The notes under the pieces are model-generated. The model saw nothing but the letters and a program-made list of their open reading frames with translations. It made no database searches and was not told the origin of the DNA. A stretch of 64,000 bases of DNA from Scilla litardierei (Eukaryota; Streptophyta; Magnoliopsida; Asparagales; Asparagaceae): assembly GCA_030789695.1 (NCBI GenBank), contig CM061141.1:164391579-164455578 (forward strand), given 5' to 3'. Of this stretch, positions 44,433 to 54,570 are shown in pieces (position 1 is the stretch's first letter; every line of letters starts with the position of its first letter). Both the position numbers and the translations under genes were made by a program.

Positions 44433-45940
44433 CTAATGATCTAGCAATGTAAAGAAAAACAGCATGTATCATTAAGACTGATTAAGATAGACATCCACGC
44501 ATGTAATGTAAACATTTTCATAGCATGAATTTAATTAATGTGATTTTAACATATATGCTTTTTTTCAGATAATGTGAATAATTAATTAATAAAGATTAAC
44601 ATTCACGCATGCTGTTAAGAAGCTTCATTGTGACATTAAACATGGTATTTAAGCTAATTAACAACCACGCAGTTAATGCATAAACAATGAAACAGAAAAA
44701 TGACTTAGGACTATGGGGATCAGCCAGCCGACACCGAAAAGAAGTACAGTCCGAAGTTACATCAAAATAAATGCATGAAAAATAAAGTACAACTCGGGAA
44801 CTTCAGAGAGAAGCCCCTATCTTCATTGAGCGAACGCCTTCAGCTTCTGTTTGGTGTCCTTCGGTCTTCTTTTTACATTTTCATCCTCACATACAAAATT
44901 TCTCTCAAAAAAAAAGAAAAATTGCAGGAATTTAAAACGGTGTCGGAAACCTGGCTGATCCCTAAAAACATAGCCTAATATTGCACATCCACGCAGATAA
45001 TATATTCGAGACATACAACCACGCAGATAATCAAAACATAGGCATTTAAAATAATTTAAATTTGTGTGCGACGTGCAAAAAACCTTTTTTTGAAAAATTT
45101 TACCTTTTGATCCATATTTTAATGTTTTATTTTACCGCTATAAACCCCTTTTAAAATTTCTTTTAATTATTTTAGGCTTTTTAGGGCCAAAAATAAATAA
45201 AAGAAAAATAATTTATGTGAATGGGCTAATTTTCGGGCCTTTTGGGCCATGAAAACAACCCATTAGGGTTAATATTGGGCCTCCCCCGAAAAATGGCCCG
45301 TTAGGGTTAGGGTTTCAGGAAACCCTAGGGGGGCCCGCGGCGTGTCGCCGCGACGGCTGGCCGCATAGGACGCGGCCGCCGTGGCGGCGACGGGCCGCGG
45401 CCTGCGGGCCGCAGCCGTCGCAGCGGCGGGCCGCGGCCTGCGGGCCGCGGCAACTGGCCGCGGCCTGAGGCCGCGGCTTCAGGCCGCGGCGACTGGCCGC
45501 GGCCGCCGCGGCCTGAGGCCGCGACGTGCGATTTCCGCCGGCGGCGCTAGAGACGCGCCGCCGTTCGGCCCTACGGGCGTGCAGATTTTTGGATCAAAGG
45601 CGGGGGGGGTAAAAAAACGGATTTTTCAACTATTTAGATCGCTAAAAAACAGATTTTTATTGTTTTTAGGCATGCAGATCTAATAAAAAATTGAATTTTA
45701 TCGTGTTTATAAACTTTTTGATCCTAAAACATGCAGATCTAATGAGAAAAGCAAGTTTAGATCTAAAAAGTTTTGATTTTTACCTCTAGATTCGACGAGG
45801 AATCTAGGCGACGGTTGGTGAAGGATGCCCTTTTCGCTCCCAGTTGAGAAGATTACGATCTTCTTGAATCTGAGCGATTGATGGATCTCCTTCCCCGCGA
45901 GCCGCCGTCTCCTCCAACGAGCGTGATCGTGCTGATAACG
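44433..45940 (-). promoter_or_regulatory. 5' leader of Copia G with GC-rich CCGCGG cluster
   Basis: A 1.5-kb leader between primer site and gag. Most is A/T-rich, but 45320-45560 is extremely GC-rich, made of GGCCGCGGCCTGAGGCCGC-type interlocking inverted repeats with many CCGCGG sites and CpGs. It would fold strongly in RNA. Open frames here are compositional. The primer site lies directly inside the LTR at about 45926-45940 (CGTTATCAGCACGATC on the minus strand). Confidence 0.65.
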
Positions 45941-46060
45941 TGTTGTGAAGGGAAATATAGGGAGAATGGGTGTAGAGGGTTAAGAGCCCCCTACCCTTGT
46001 ATTTATAGCTTTCAATAGTGGGTTGGATACCCAATTGGCCCAATGGGCCTATTCATAACA
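45941..46060 (-). repeat. Copia G, 5' LTR
   Basis: A 120-bp LTR, TGTTGTGAAGGG to TTCATAACA, followed by GATTT at 46061-46065. Confidence 0.9.
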
Positions 46061-46065
46061 GATTT

Positions 46066-46500
46066 GACCTTTGATCAAGGTATTATAAAAAGTTTTATTG
46101 TTTTCTTACGGGTTGATTGAGGATCAAATCTTACTAGGGTTCACCCATTATATCCACTGAGATATATAATTGTGTATATTGAACAAGGAAAAATATTTTA
46201 ACAAAAAATTCAGATAAAAAGTTTTCGCACGATGGTCCAGTGCAAAATTTTTGCACGGGATCTCCGCACACGCATAAAATACAAATGTGGAAGGTTTTTG
46301 CTGATGGGAATAAACCCAGTTGGCAGGGTTTGTCCCATGTGGCAAGGAGAGGGGTGTGACACCTCACCCCCCACTTGTGGGGTGATGTGGTAAGTGCAAT
46401 TTGGGGGGAAAAGGGAGATCATCAAATCAAAGGTCCCCCTCCTTTCCATTATTTGCAAGATACTATTGCTTTTTCATAAAAGCCAAATGTCCCTCACTTT
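46066..46500. other. Unassigned interval next to Copia G
   Basis: Resumes the DNA into which G inserted. It includes a short inverted repeat, GTGCAAAATTTTTGCAC, at 46240-46256, similar to GTGCAAAAATTTCACAC at 39194-39210 on the other side of G, so both may be ends of one older MITE. No coding frame. Confidence 0.4.
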
Positions 46501-46777
46501 TCCACATATTTACGGGTTTGCCATCGGTCTTTTTTTACTTTGGCCTCCTACGTTTTTTGCACTTTAACGACAGTTTTTCCCCTTTAACCTCCTGTGGTTT
46601 TTGGTGGGATTTGTGCACTTTGCCCCCAAACCTTTTTTGCAATTTAACCCTTTTTACACCCGACGATACCCACACACACCCACTCTTATCGCTATTTTGT
46701 CCGTTTCGTGCGTGCACCGCATCCTGTGTGGGTTTTTTCTTGGGTCGTCATGCACTATGTGCACGAGTTATTTCTAG
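46501..46777 (+). mobile_element. Helitron-like 3' end
   Basis: Ends ATGCACTATGTGCACGAGTTATTTCTAG at 46777, that is, a short hairpin (TGCACTATGTGCA) followed about ten bases later by CTAG, as in Helitron 3' ends. The preceding 250 bp (TTAACCCC, CACACACCCACTC and GTGTGGG-TTTTT blocks) match the units at 52240-53355. The 5' end was not placed. Confidence 0.55.
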
Positions 46778-46792
46778 TATATGTGTGTGTGT

Positions 46793-46939
46793 GAATAATA
46801 GGTATCATACGCAGCCTCATATGCCCTCTTACATAAAGCAACATGTACAACCAAGTACAAGCCTATGTGGGCTTGTACTTGGTTGCTTTATGTGAGAGGG
46901 CAAAGATTTGCCTAATATGCCGTATGATACCCATTATTC
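46793..46939. mobile_element. Short palindromic MITE FB7
   Basis: A 147-bp hairpin with ends GAATAATAGGTATCATACG and CGTATGATACCCATTATTC. The inner arms (ACCAAGTACAAGCC / GGCTTGTACTTGGT) pair around TATGTG. Flanked by (TG)n and ATGTATATACAT. Its GAATAAT ends resemble those of FB6. Confidence 0.85.
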
Positions 46940-46950
46940 TATGTATATAC

Positions 46951-48842
46951 ATAGTCATAACCCGTGTCCGTGGGCACGATTCATTTAAGATTTTCCCCTG
47001 CGAAATCTTTGTTCCCCAAAAAATTATTTCCACAGCCAAAATCGGAACAACAAATTAGCAAAAAAATATTTAGCGGCACGGACGCCTTTGGCGCGGAACA
47101 ATAAATTCGGCCTAGAACAACAAATTTGGTGCGGGTGCCTTCGGCGCAGAACAACAAAATAGAGAAAAAATTTAGCAGGCGCCTTCGGCCCGGGAAATTA
47201 TTCTCATCTTGTTGCCACATGTGTCGAAGAGACGGTGGGCCCCGCATTGAGGGAGAGATCGTTCGATCTGCAACAGCATTCAATCCGTAGTATTAAGTGC
47301 AAGTTAAAGTTTTTTTCCAAATGCATTAATTGCGTGCACTTTGCTATTCCCAGAAACTTTCATTCACCAAAAATTTCCATTTCCTTAGAAACTTTCATTT
47401 CCCCAGAAATGTTTTTTCCTCCAAAACTTTATACAAAATCTCATCTCAACCATTCATTCTTCAAGATTAAATCTCAGCCATTTTTCTATCAATCCTTTTG
47501 TCCTAGTCAGCTTGTCCTAGTCAACCCTAGGATTCAAAAACAGCTGTGTTTTATATAATCGATAGTCATAACTCGTGCCCGCGAGCACGGTTCATTTAAG
47601 ATTTTTCTCCGCGAAATCTTTGTTCCCAAAAAATTATTAAATTTTAAAATAACAACAAATTATCGTAAAAATATTTAGCAGCACGGGCACCTTTGGCATA
47701 GGCGCTTTCAGCGCGGAACAACAAATTCGGCGCTGATGCGTTCGACACGAAACAACAAATTCGGCGTGGGCGCCTTTGGCGCGTAACAACAAATTGGCGT
47801 AAAAACCCCGTACCCGCGGGCACGGTTCATTTAAGATTTTCCCCTGCGAAATCTTTGTTCCCTAGAAAATTATTAAAATTTAAAAGAACAACAAATTAGC
47901 GTAAAAATATTTAGCGGCATGGGCGCATTCAAGGTAGGCGCCTTCGGGGCGGAACAACAAATTCGGCGCAGGCGCCTTCGACACAGAATAACAAATTCGG
48001 CACGGAACAACAAATTCTGTACGGGCGCCTTCGGTGCAGAACAACAAATTCTCGTAGAAAACAAATTCGGCGCGGACGCCTTCGGTGCGGAATAACAAAT
48101 TATCGTAAAAAACATGTGCCATCGGACACAGTTCATTTAAGATTTTTCCCTGGGAAATCTTTGTTTCCCAAATAATTATTAAAATTTAAAAGAACAATAA
48201 ATTAGCGTAAAAATTATAAGCGGCACGAGCGCCTTCGACGCAGAACAAATTCGGCGCATGCGCCTTCGACACGGAACAATAAATTCGGCACGGGCGTATT
48301 CGGCGCGGTAAAACAACAAATTCTGCGCGGGCGCCTCCAACGCGGAACAACAAATTTGCGTAAAAAACCTGTGTCCGCGGGCATGGTTCATTTAAGATTC
48401 TCCCCCACGAAATCTGTCCTCCAAAATACTATTAAAATTTAAAACAAATTATCGTAAAAATATTTAGCGGCACAGACGCCTTTGACGCGGAATAACAAAT
48501 TCGACGCAAACGCATTCGACGCAGAACAACAAAAAAATTTAGTGGGCGCTTTCGGTGTGGAACAACAAAGTAGCGTAAAAAAATTTCGCGGGCGCCTTCG
48601 GCGTAAAACTGGTTCACTGGCTGCTTTCAAAGCTGGACCAAATTTCAAAGCTCACATTTATGGTTTCAAAGCTCCCTTCATTTCAAAGCTGCACCAAATT
48701 TCAAAGCTGCACCAAATTTCAAAGCTCACATTCATGATTTCTAAATTTCATCTCAACCTTCCATTTTCCAAGATCAAATCACATCCACTCTTTATCGTGT
48801 CCTAGTCAGCCATAGAATTCAAAAAAAAGGTTGTCAAATGTA
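46951..48842 (-). mobile_element. Helitron-like repeat pair with internal tandem units
   Basis: Two units (46951-47560 and 47561-48842). On the minus strand each ends in a perfect or near-perfect hairpin (CCGTGCCCGCGGGCACGG type) followed by GGTTATGACTA, and begins with a TC-A/T-rich start (TCGATTATATAAAAC at 47562). The second unit contains four copies of a 250-300-bp block, each with GGTTCATTTAAGATTTTCCC and GCGCCTTCGGCGCGGAACAA subrepeats. The layout fits non-autonomous Helitrons in minus orientation, head to tail, but the terminal CTAT is not the standard CTRR. Confidence 0.4.
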
Positions 48843-48860
48843 ATACACACACACACACAT

Positions 48861-48973
48861 GATCTAATAGATCAGGTGCAAGACACAAAAGGGCGGACCC
48901 CATGGATAGTACAAGCCCATGTGGGACTTGCACTTTCCACCTTTATGTGTCTTGGCACCTGATCTATTAGATC
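48861..48973. mobile_element. Short palindromic MITE FB8
   Basis: A 113-bp hairpin with ends GATCTAATAGATCAGGTGC and GCACCTGATCTATTAGATC in inverted order. Each end is itself a palindrome (GATCTAATAGATC). The loop holds AAGCCCATGTGGGACTT. Flanked by (CA)n at the left and A/T repeats at the right. Confidence 0.85.
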
Positions 48974-48991
48974 AGGTGCCACAGTTTCTAC

Positions 48992-49001
48992 ATTATTATA
49001 T

Positions 49002-49067
<66 letters not shown>
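48992..49067. repeat. (TA)n microsatellite
   Basis: About 75 bp of TA dinucleotides with one early interruption. Confidence 0.95.
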
Positions 49068-49071
<4 letters not shown>

Positions 49072-49449
49072 AATGGATCTAGGCTGTCTCCTTAGATTAA
49101 ATTTAAGGAGGCGCCCCCATTTCCCTCCATTTCGCATAATTTTTTTGAAATTTTTTTCATGGAATTGTTGTTCACATCATGGATGATCAACATACCAAAT
49201 TTTAAAGTATTCCAATACTTTTTGAGCCCCCATCTACCCCTTACAAATTCAATGTTCTGAAAACCACATGAAGTTGCAAGGGATAGATGAGGGCTAAAAA
49301 AGTATTGGAATCTCTTGAAATTTAATATGTTGATCATATATGAGGTGAACAACAAACTCATGAAAAAAAATTCAAAAAATGTGGAAGATGTGGGGAAATG
49401 GGGACGCCTCCTTCGATTGAATATAAGGAGACACCTTAGGATCCTTTTA
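49068..49449. mobile_element. Palindromic MITE FB5
   Basis: A 380-bp imperfect inverted repeat. The ends, TCTCCTTAGATTAAATTTAAGGAGGC and the matching right end, are themselves palindromic. The arms share CCAATACTTTTTGAGCCC / GGGCTAAAAAAGTATTGG. Preceded by the long (TA)n run and followed by TGTGTGTGTATA. A related end fragment lies at 36893-36925, beside FB2. Confidence 0.75.
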
Positions 49450-50626
49450 CCCCATGTGTGTGTATAAATGGAAAAATTATGTTACTAGAGAATTTTTGTC
49501 CTACATCGGTTAAAAAATTCACTCACATTTTGTTGGATGCTAAAAACCTAAAACGCTAAAGATCTAGCGAGCCATATTGCTTTGTTCTCCTTGATCTAGG
49601 GGTAAAAAAGTTCTATTCCTGCAAACATCTAAATGTTCAACAATCTGATGCATGTGCAAACAATATAGAAACTAAAAATTTTTAGATCGATGTCTAAGGA
49701 TGTATAAATCAACTGAAACGGTACTATCATACAAAAAATATGTGCGGAAGTTGACTTTTTAGACTGCTATAGGAAAGAATTCTAATGTATTTTTTTCGGT
49801 ATTCTTTTGTCTGCAAAGAAAGAAGCGATAAAATAGTTGGATATGGATCTCATATTCTTGATCCAATATATCATCCAATATCTGATATCCGCTATGGAAC
49901 CCTTGTCAGATGTGAACTTGATTTCCAACAATTAAAATGCTTCTTAATTTGAAAGTTGTCTACAATACCTAGAATGCCACGGATTTTAGAACTATTCCAA
50001 TAATGGACACAAAACTATGCATATTAAAATATTTCTCGTAATTCAACTTCACCATTGATCAAGAGTTGCTACGAGAACAATGGATTTGATTCTATCTGAC
50101 TAGATCTACCAAGGAGAAATGCGGAAAATTGAGCATTGATAAATAAGCACAACAGACATATGAGGTTTAGGAGGTGGTATAATTGTGGAAATTGACCGAT
50201 AAACCACAAAATTTGGACTATTTACTTTATATGAAAGAATTCTACAGAACTGTTATGCCCTTACGACCCGTTTATTGGCTTTGACCAAAAGAAATTACCC
50301 AATACTTGAAAATATTTCGTACTAATTTTTCCAATCCAGCAACTGTACAAGGATAGGATGTCATGTACCTTTTTAGAGTTTGTAAAGAAATTTTGAAGAA
50401 ACTCATTGTGGCTCCAAAAGATAAATTCAAATTTTATAACGAGGCCACCAGCATAAACATCAATTATGTTTCACGCAATAGTCCGACAGGAGGGTGAAAT
50501 AAAATTAGAAAAAGCAAACAGGTTACTGCTTTTGTTCCCCTCCAGCCTCTGGCTATGCTTGTCTTAGGAGAAGATGCTGTTGCTGCTCTGCTTCGTTTTT
50601 TTAATGAATTGTTTGCTGCCTTGCAG
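49450..50626 (+). other. Non-coding interval, probably last intron of starch synthase I
   Basis: No frame with family resemblance. It ends in a good 3' splice site (TTTGCTGCCTTGCAG) at 50612-50626. Upstream exons of the gene were looked for back to 46 kb and not recognised, so the intron is either very long or the gene is truncated. Confidence 0.5.
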
Positions 50627-50785
50627 GCTCTACGGTTGGCAATCCAAACGTACAGAAATCACCGGGATTCATGGGAGGGGCTGATGAAGCGAGGCATGTC
50701 GCAGGATTTCACATGGGACAATGCAGCCTCCCAGTACGAGAAAATTTTCGAATGGGCATTCATCGACCCCCCTTACGTTGGTTAA
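50627..50785 (+). CDS. SS1: Starch synthase I, last exon (partial gene)
   Basis: The exon encodes 52 residues to a TAA at 50783. SWEGLMKRGMSQDFTWDNAA is followed by QYEKIFEWAFIDPPYVG, which is the characteristic C-terminus of plant starch synthase I (family members end in EWAFVDQPYV-like sequence). The enzyme is a plastid glycosyltransferase that extends short alpha-1,4-glucan chains of amylopectin from ADP-glucose. The exon opens at an AG acceptor in phase 0. The reading frame upstream of the acceptor (50555-50626) is intron and should not be included. No preceding exon was found in the window, which holds many insertions upstream. Confidence 0.8.
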   Translation, partial: ALRLAIQTYRNHRDSWEGLMKRGMSQDFTWDNAASQYEKIFEWAFIDPPYVG

Positions 50786-51270
50786 CACGTTACTGCAATC
50801 CAGTCTTCGACCTGCACGCTTAGATTTTTCTTTTTCTTTCTTGTTATAGTTTTCTTAATCTATTCCTTAAATAGTATGTAAATTTCATGGTTAGTCAATT
50901 TTTTTTAGCGATCTAATGTAGAGCATTCATTTTGAATAATTATCGGACCCTTCCAAACACTATGGAAAAATAATGAAGAATAATGATATGGAAGAGTAAC
51001 TTTCAAGATCCCTTGGCCTTCTCTCCACCAATCTTGATTGTACCCCAGAGCTGAACAAACGATGCTTGGTGCGAGCATGGCCATGGCAAAAGGACGTTCA
51101 ACAAACTAAACATGTTACATAAATGATGAAAGAAGTGTACATATTAATTCAAGATCCTGCAAGTATGTACTGGAAAGGAGATAAAAGAGTACGAGACCTT
51201 CCAAATCCATTCATTCATGAATTCATGGCTGCATGATACGAAATCGAAACTGAATGGAATGATAAGAAAC
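50786..51270. other. Intergenic interval between convergent host genes
   Basis: Carries the 3' UTRs of starch synthase I (plus) and the phytolongin gene (minus). No further gene is seen. Confidence 0.5.
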
Positions 51271-51915
51271 TCACGTAATGCACTGGAACCCCCGGCAGAG
51301 GGTGAGCCATACAACAAACATCAGGCTGCATATCACCACATCGACCAGTATTACAGACCGCACATGCCGCCTCCACGCCTCGTCTACGGGCGGTTTCCTC
51401 TTCGCTTGCGAATGCTTCCGGCAACTCCGCTCGCGGTCCACCGCCTCGACCTCCCTCCCATGCCCGTCGTCCGACCTCTCTCCCCTCTCCTCGCTGCCTT
51501 CAGCTTCCACATTTGCTCTCTCTTTTTTGCCTGTCTCGTCACCTTGCGCTATCCGTTCAATGAGGGAGAGGACGAGCTGAGGGAAGGCTGGGTGCTTGTT
51601 GGATTTGTAAGCCGTGCGGAGACGGTGGAGGAAGATGAGGGTGTTGGCACGGCCGAGGGCCTCGTCGGCAATGGAAAAGAATACCAGCCTTTGTTGTTGT
51701 TCTTCTTCTTCTTCTTCTTGCTGCATTTCGTTATGATTGTCCATTAGGAATGCGTAGATGCGGCCGCGGACGGTGTGCGTGTAGAGGGCGTGGAATTTGG
51801 GCGCCAGGCGCAGGCAATGCGCGGCGAGGGGGCGGAGGGGGTTGCTGCTGCTTGGGTCCAGATCTTGCTCGGCTAGGATCTCCGTGCCGGCGGCCACGCA
51901 GGCGTAGAGGATCAT
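51271..51915 (-). CDS. Phytolongin (Phyl-type longin protein)
   Basis: An intact, intronless 214-residue frame from the ATG at 51915. Residues 1-115 form a longin domain: YACVAAGTEILAE at 4-16, then LAAHCLRLAP and FHALYTHTVRGRIYAFL (41-57), FFSIADEALGR and FLHRLRTAY. Residues 115-180 are charged and unstructured and replace the SNARE motif. Residues 188-207 are a single hydrophobic C-terminal membrane anchor (VILVDVVICSLMFVVWLTLC). This is the architecture of plant phytolongins, endomembrane proteins related to VAMP7-type longins. An E/Q-rich insertion (63-75), encoded by GAA/CAA runs, splits the longin strand pair. The assignment to a Phyl subgroup is not attempted. Confidence 0.82.
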   Translation of the reverse strand: MILYACVAAGTEILAEQDLDPSSSNPLRPLAAHCLRLAPKFHALYTHTVRGRIYAFLMDNHNEMQQEEEEEEQQQRLVFFSIADEALGRANTLIFLHRLRTAYKSNKHPAFPQLVLSLIERIAQGDETGKKERANVEAEGSEERGERSDDGHGREVEAVDRERSCRKHSQAKRKPPVDEAWRRHVRSVILVDVVICSLMFVVWLTLCRGFQCIT

Positions 51916-52120
51916 TTGTTTTTGCCGCAGGTTGGATTTGATTCTATCAGACGATGACCATGCTTATCATTATTATAATTATAAAGCTCGACGTTGACGA
52001 AATGTGAAGGATGGAATTTCTTGAAGCTGGGATGTCTTTCTATATCCTTGCTCTATTTTGGAGCAAAGAACCGAATCTGGCGATCTGGTTTGATTCGGAT
52101 GGACGCCTGAGAAAGAGGGA

Positions 52121-52157
<37 letters not shown>

Positions 52158-52239
52158 GGTGGGTGGGTGGGTTGGCAACGTTTGGTTCTTGGGATTTGTT
52201 ACGGAGGGCGTAAGAGAGACAACACTGCGCAAAATAAAA
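51916..52239. other. Upstream region of phytolongin gene, with (GA)n
   Basis: Probable promoter side of the phytolongin gene. It contains an (AG)n run at about 52125-52155, a common feature of plant promoters (inference). The plus-strand frame across it is low complexity. Confidence 0.5.
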
Positions 52240-52547
52240 TCTATATTACAATGGTTGTCTCGTGTGGCAACTTTGCCTCATGGGGTAATAACACATTGAC
52301 ACATGAGATGTCACATCACATATAACCCAAAAACCATACAACTCACTTAATTGCAGTTTTGTCATTGAGACTTTCCCCTTTTTAACCCCATATTTACAGT
52401 TTTGCCATTAAGACGCTTCCCCCTTTTAACCCCAGACAATACCGACACTCACTCACACTCTTCTCTCTTCTTTCCATTGTGCTCGTGTCATGCATCTTGG
52501 TGGGTTTTTGGGGGGTGCACATGCACTATGTGCACGGGTTATTCTAG
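52240..52547 (+). mobile_element. Helitron-like unit 1
   Basis: Starts TCTATATTACAATGG after an A at 52239 and ends GCACTATGTGCACGGGTTATTCTAG, a hairpin followed by CTAG. 308 bp, no coding capacity. The next unit starts at the very next base. Confidence 0.7.
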
Positions 52548-53033
52548 TCTATATTATAAAAGAGGGAATTACAAGCTTGCCATTGTCCTGCGTAGAGAAT
52601 TAGGGTGCCACACACACACACACACACACACACCCCCCCCCCCCAAACACACACACATCGGGTGCAACATCACCCCTCACTCAAAAGAACCCCCACATGC
52701 CCACTATTTATGGGTCTGCCAGTGCCCTTTGAAAAATCCAAAGGACGCCCACAAACACCCACTCTTCCCCATGTGTTCTTGTTTCTCATTCAGCCTTTAA
52801 CATCCCAAGAAACACACCATTAGCTAGATTAATTACGAGTTTGCACCCCCCCCCCCCCCCCCCCGCGCGCGCTTTTTTGCACTTTAACCCACTACTTTCC
52901 CCCTTTTACACCCAAACAATACACACACTAACACCCACTCTTCTCTCTGTTTCAACAACGTGCGTGTGCCGTGCATCCTGTGGGTGGATTTTTTGGGGTT
53001 CCCCGTGCATTATGTGCACATGTTATTTATAGC
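52548..53033 (+). mobile_element. Helitron-like unit 2
   Basis: Starts TCTATATTATAAAAGAGGG and ends GCATTATGTGCACATGTTATTTATAG, a decayed CTAG. Contains (AC)n, a C run (52636-52645) and a long C run (52846-52864). Confidence 0.65.
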
Positions 53034-53355
53034 CTATTATACAATTGAGGTTAGAGGTCTCATGTGTCACCTTTGTCACATGTGACAATGTCACATTGCC
53101 ACATGGGATGACATATCAACCCCCTCGCAAAGGATCCAAAGACCACTAAACAACCCAAAAACACACACTCCATTCAAAAAACACCCAAAACAAACCCGAC
53201 TTCTCACACGCAAATTAAAAAAAAATGCCCAAACCCCCCAAGACGGTGCCCACACTCACACACACACTTCCCATTTGAATCGGTTTGGGTCTAGTGTCTT
53301 GATTGTGTGGGGATTTTTTGGTTGTCCGTGTACTTTGTTCACAGGTTATTTCTAG
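53034..53355 (+). mobile_element. Helitron-like unit 3
   Basis: Starts CCTATTATACAATTGAGG (decayed TC) and ends TTTGTTCACAGGTTATTTCTAG, followed by T. It shares the block CACACACTTCCC to GTGTGGGGATTTTTTGG with the other units. Confidence 0.65.
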
Positions 53356-53696
53356 TACTACAATGTTTGCTGCTATTTTCAGTAAATATTTTATGATTAA
53401 CCTCCTTACACTTGATTATATTTTGATCAGTATTGAGATCAAAATATAATTATACACTTGTAAGAAATATTGTGATTGTTTTATGATTCAATCATACAGA
53501 GACGCACACACCCCCTCCCTGTTAACTGTACGTTATCAAATACTACTAAAATTGCATCTCATGGCTCAGTCAAGCTATAAATAAATCTACTATGTAGTAC
53601 CTTCAGAATTTGCGGTTAATGTCATGAAAAGGGCACATACATTTGGCGGCTTGTAAATGTCCCTATATTTCAGTTATAACAAAACCAACCTACAAA
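53356..53696. other. Unassigned interval before Copia E
   Basis: A/T-rich. It contains a short inverted repeat, TTGATTATATTTTGATC / GATCAAAATATAATT, at 53414-53452. A 5' LTR or primer site for element E was not recognised. Confidence 0.4.
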
Positions 53697-54570
53697 ATGG
53701 CTGCTACCAGAACCATAATTGCTACTCTAACAAAGGAGACCGTCTCAATGGATACAACTTCAATGTCTGGAGTTTTTGTATCGAGTTTGTCTAGAGGAAT
53801 AAGATGTCATTAAAACCATTAACCATAAGTTGGAAGATCCATGTGAGGGAAATACTCCCCAGAATAGACGAGCAGTTTAACCTTACAATGAATGAAAGAA
53901 AAAGGATGTCACTTTGTGTGGTATTCTTGTAAGTTCAATGAAGAATGACTTGGCTTATGGGTATACAGACTATCCACTTGCAAGTGACCTATGGAACGTC
54001 ATGAACGATAAGCTGGGAGGAACTTTTATGTCAAAGTTGAGGCAATTAACTATCAAATTTGATACTTATAAGATGAGCTCCAATCAAACAATCAAAGCAA
54101 AATATCTTAGAGATGTCTAGAATGATTAAGGAGCTAGCTTGCTGCTGTGGGCAACCTTACTGACAAACAATAAGTAAAAGCTGTAATTTATTCCTTACTT
54201 GGCGCCTAAAAACATATGAAAGTTAACTTAACTCACAATGAAAGTGTCAAGACTTTTGATGATGTGACACGTCACGTGGAATTGGATGATAAAATGCTAT
54301 CTTCCCTAAAATCACAATCTCATTCCTACGTGACTGATTCAAGTTCCAGGAGTGGAAACTTCAAGAAGAAAAGGTTCTAGAAGGAGAACCATGTCGAGGA
54401 TGTAGCTTTGAAATTCAAAAATAAAGAGCAGAGGAAGGTTAATTAGATGATGATGCGGATGATGAATGTTGATATGCTGAGGTGATGCAACTGTAATCAT
54501 AAGGGCCATTTCGCTTGGGATTGTCCTGAGCCGAAGAAGGTAACTTCTGATTCTTCTTTTATTTCTTGTC
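53697..54570 (+). pseudogene. Copia E Gag
   Basis: The ATG near 53697 is followed by LNGYNFNVWSF-like sequence, then stops. The frame 53914-54120 has MKNDLAYGYTDYPLASDLWN and KLRQLTIKFDTYKM, typical of the Copia gag family. A CCHC-like CNHKGHFAWDC lies near 54490-54525. At least four stops or shifts. Confidence 0.8.

Larger units (their letters stand above)
39321..46060 (-). mobile_element. Copia element G, 6.7 kb, short LTRs
   Basis: Bounded by 119-120-bp LTRs (39321-39439 and 45941-46060, TGTTGTGAAGGG to TTCATAACA) and a 5-bp duplication, GATTT. Minus sense: a 1.5-kb 5' leader, gag, protease, integrase, reverse transcriptase, RNase H. The frame is nearly complete; a few single-base lesions break it (TGA at 42285, frameshift near 41070, stop near 40939, frameshift near 40560). 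With near-identical LTRs, this is among the youngest insertions in the window. Confidence 0.9.

Noticed and set aside
45381..45683. Arg/Ala/Gly-rich 100-residue frame in the leader of Copia G
   Set aside because: Compositional translation of the CCGCGG repeat island on the strand opposite to the element.
50555..50626. N-terminal extension of the starch synthase exon frame
   Set aside because: The sequence before 50627 is intron: a pyrimidine-rich tract ending in TTGCAG, and its translation does not match starch synthases.
51217..51747. 176-residue plus-strand frame overlapping the phytolongin gene
   Set aside because: Antisense shadow; the minus strand has a complete longin domain and a tail anchor.
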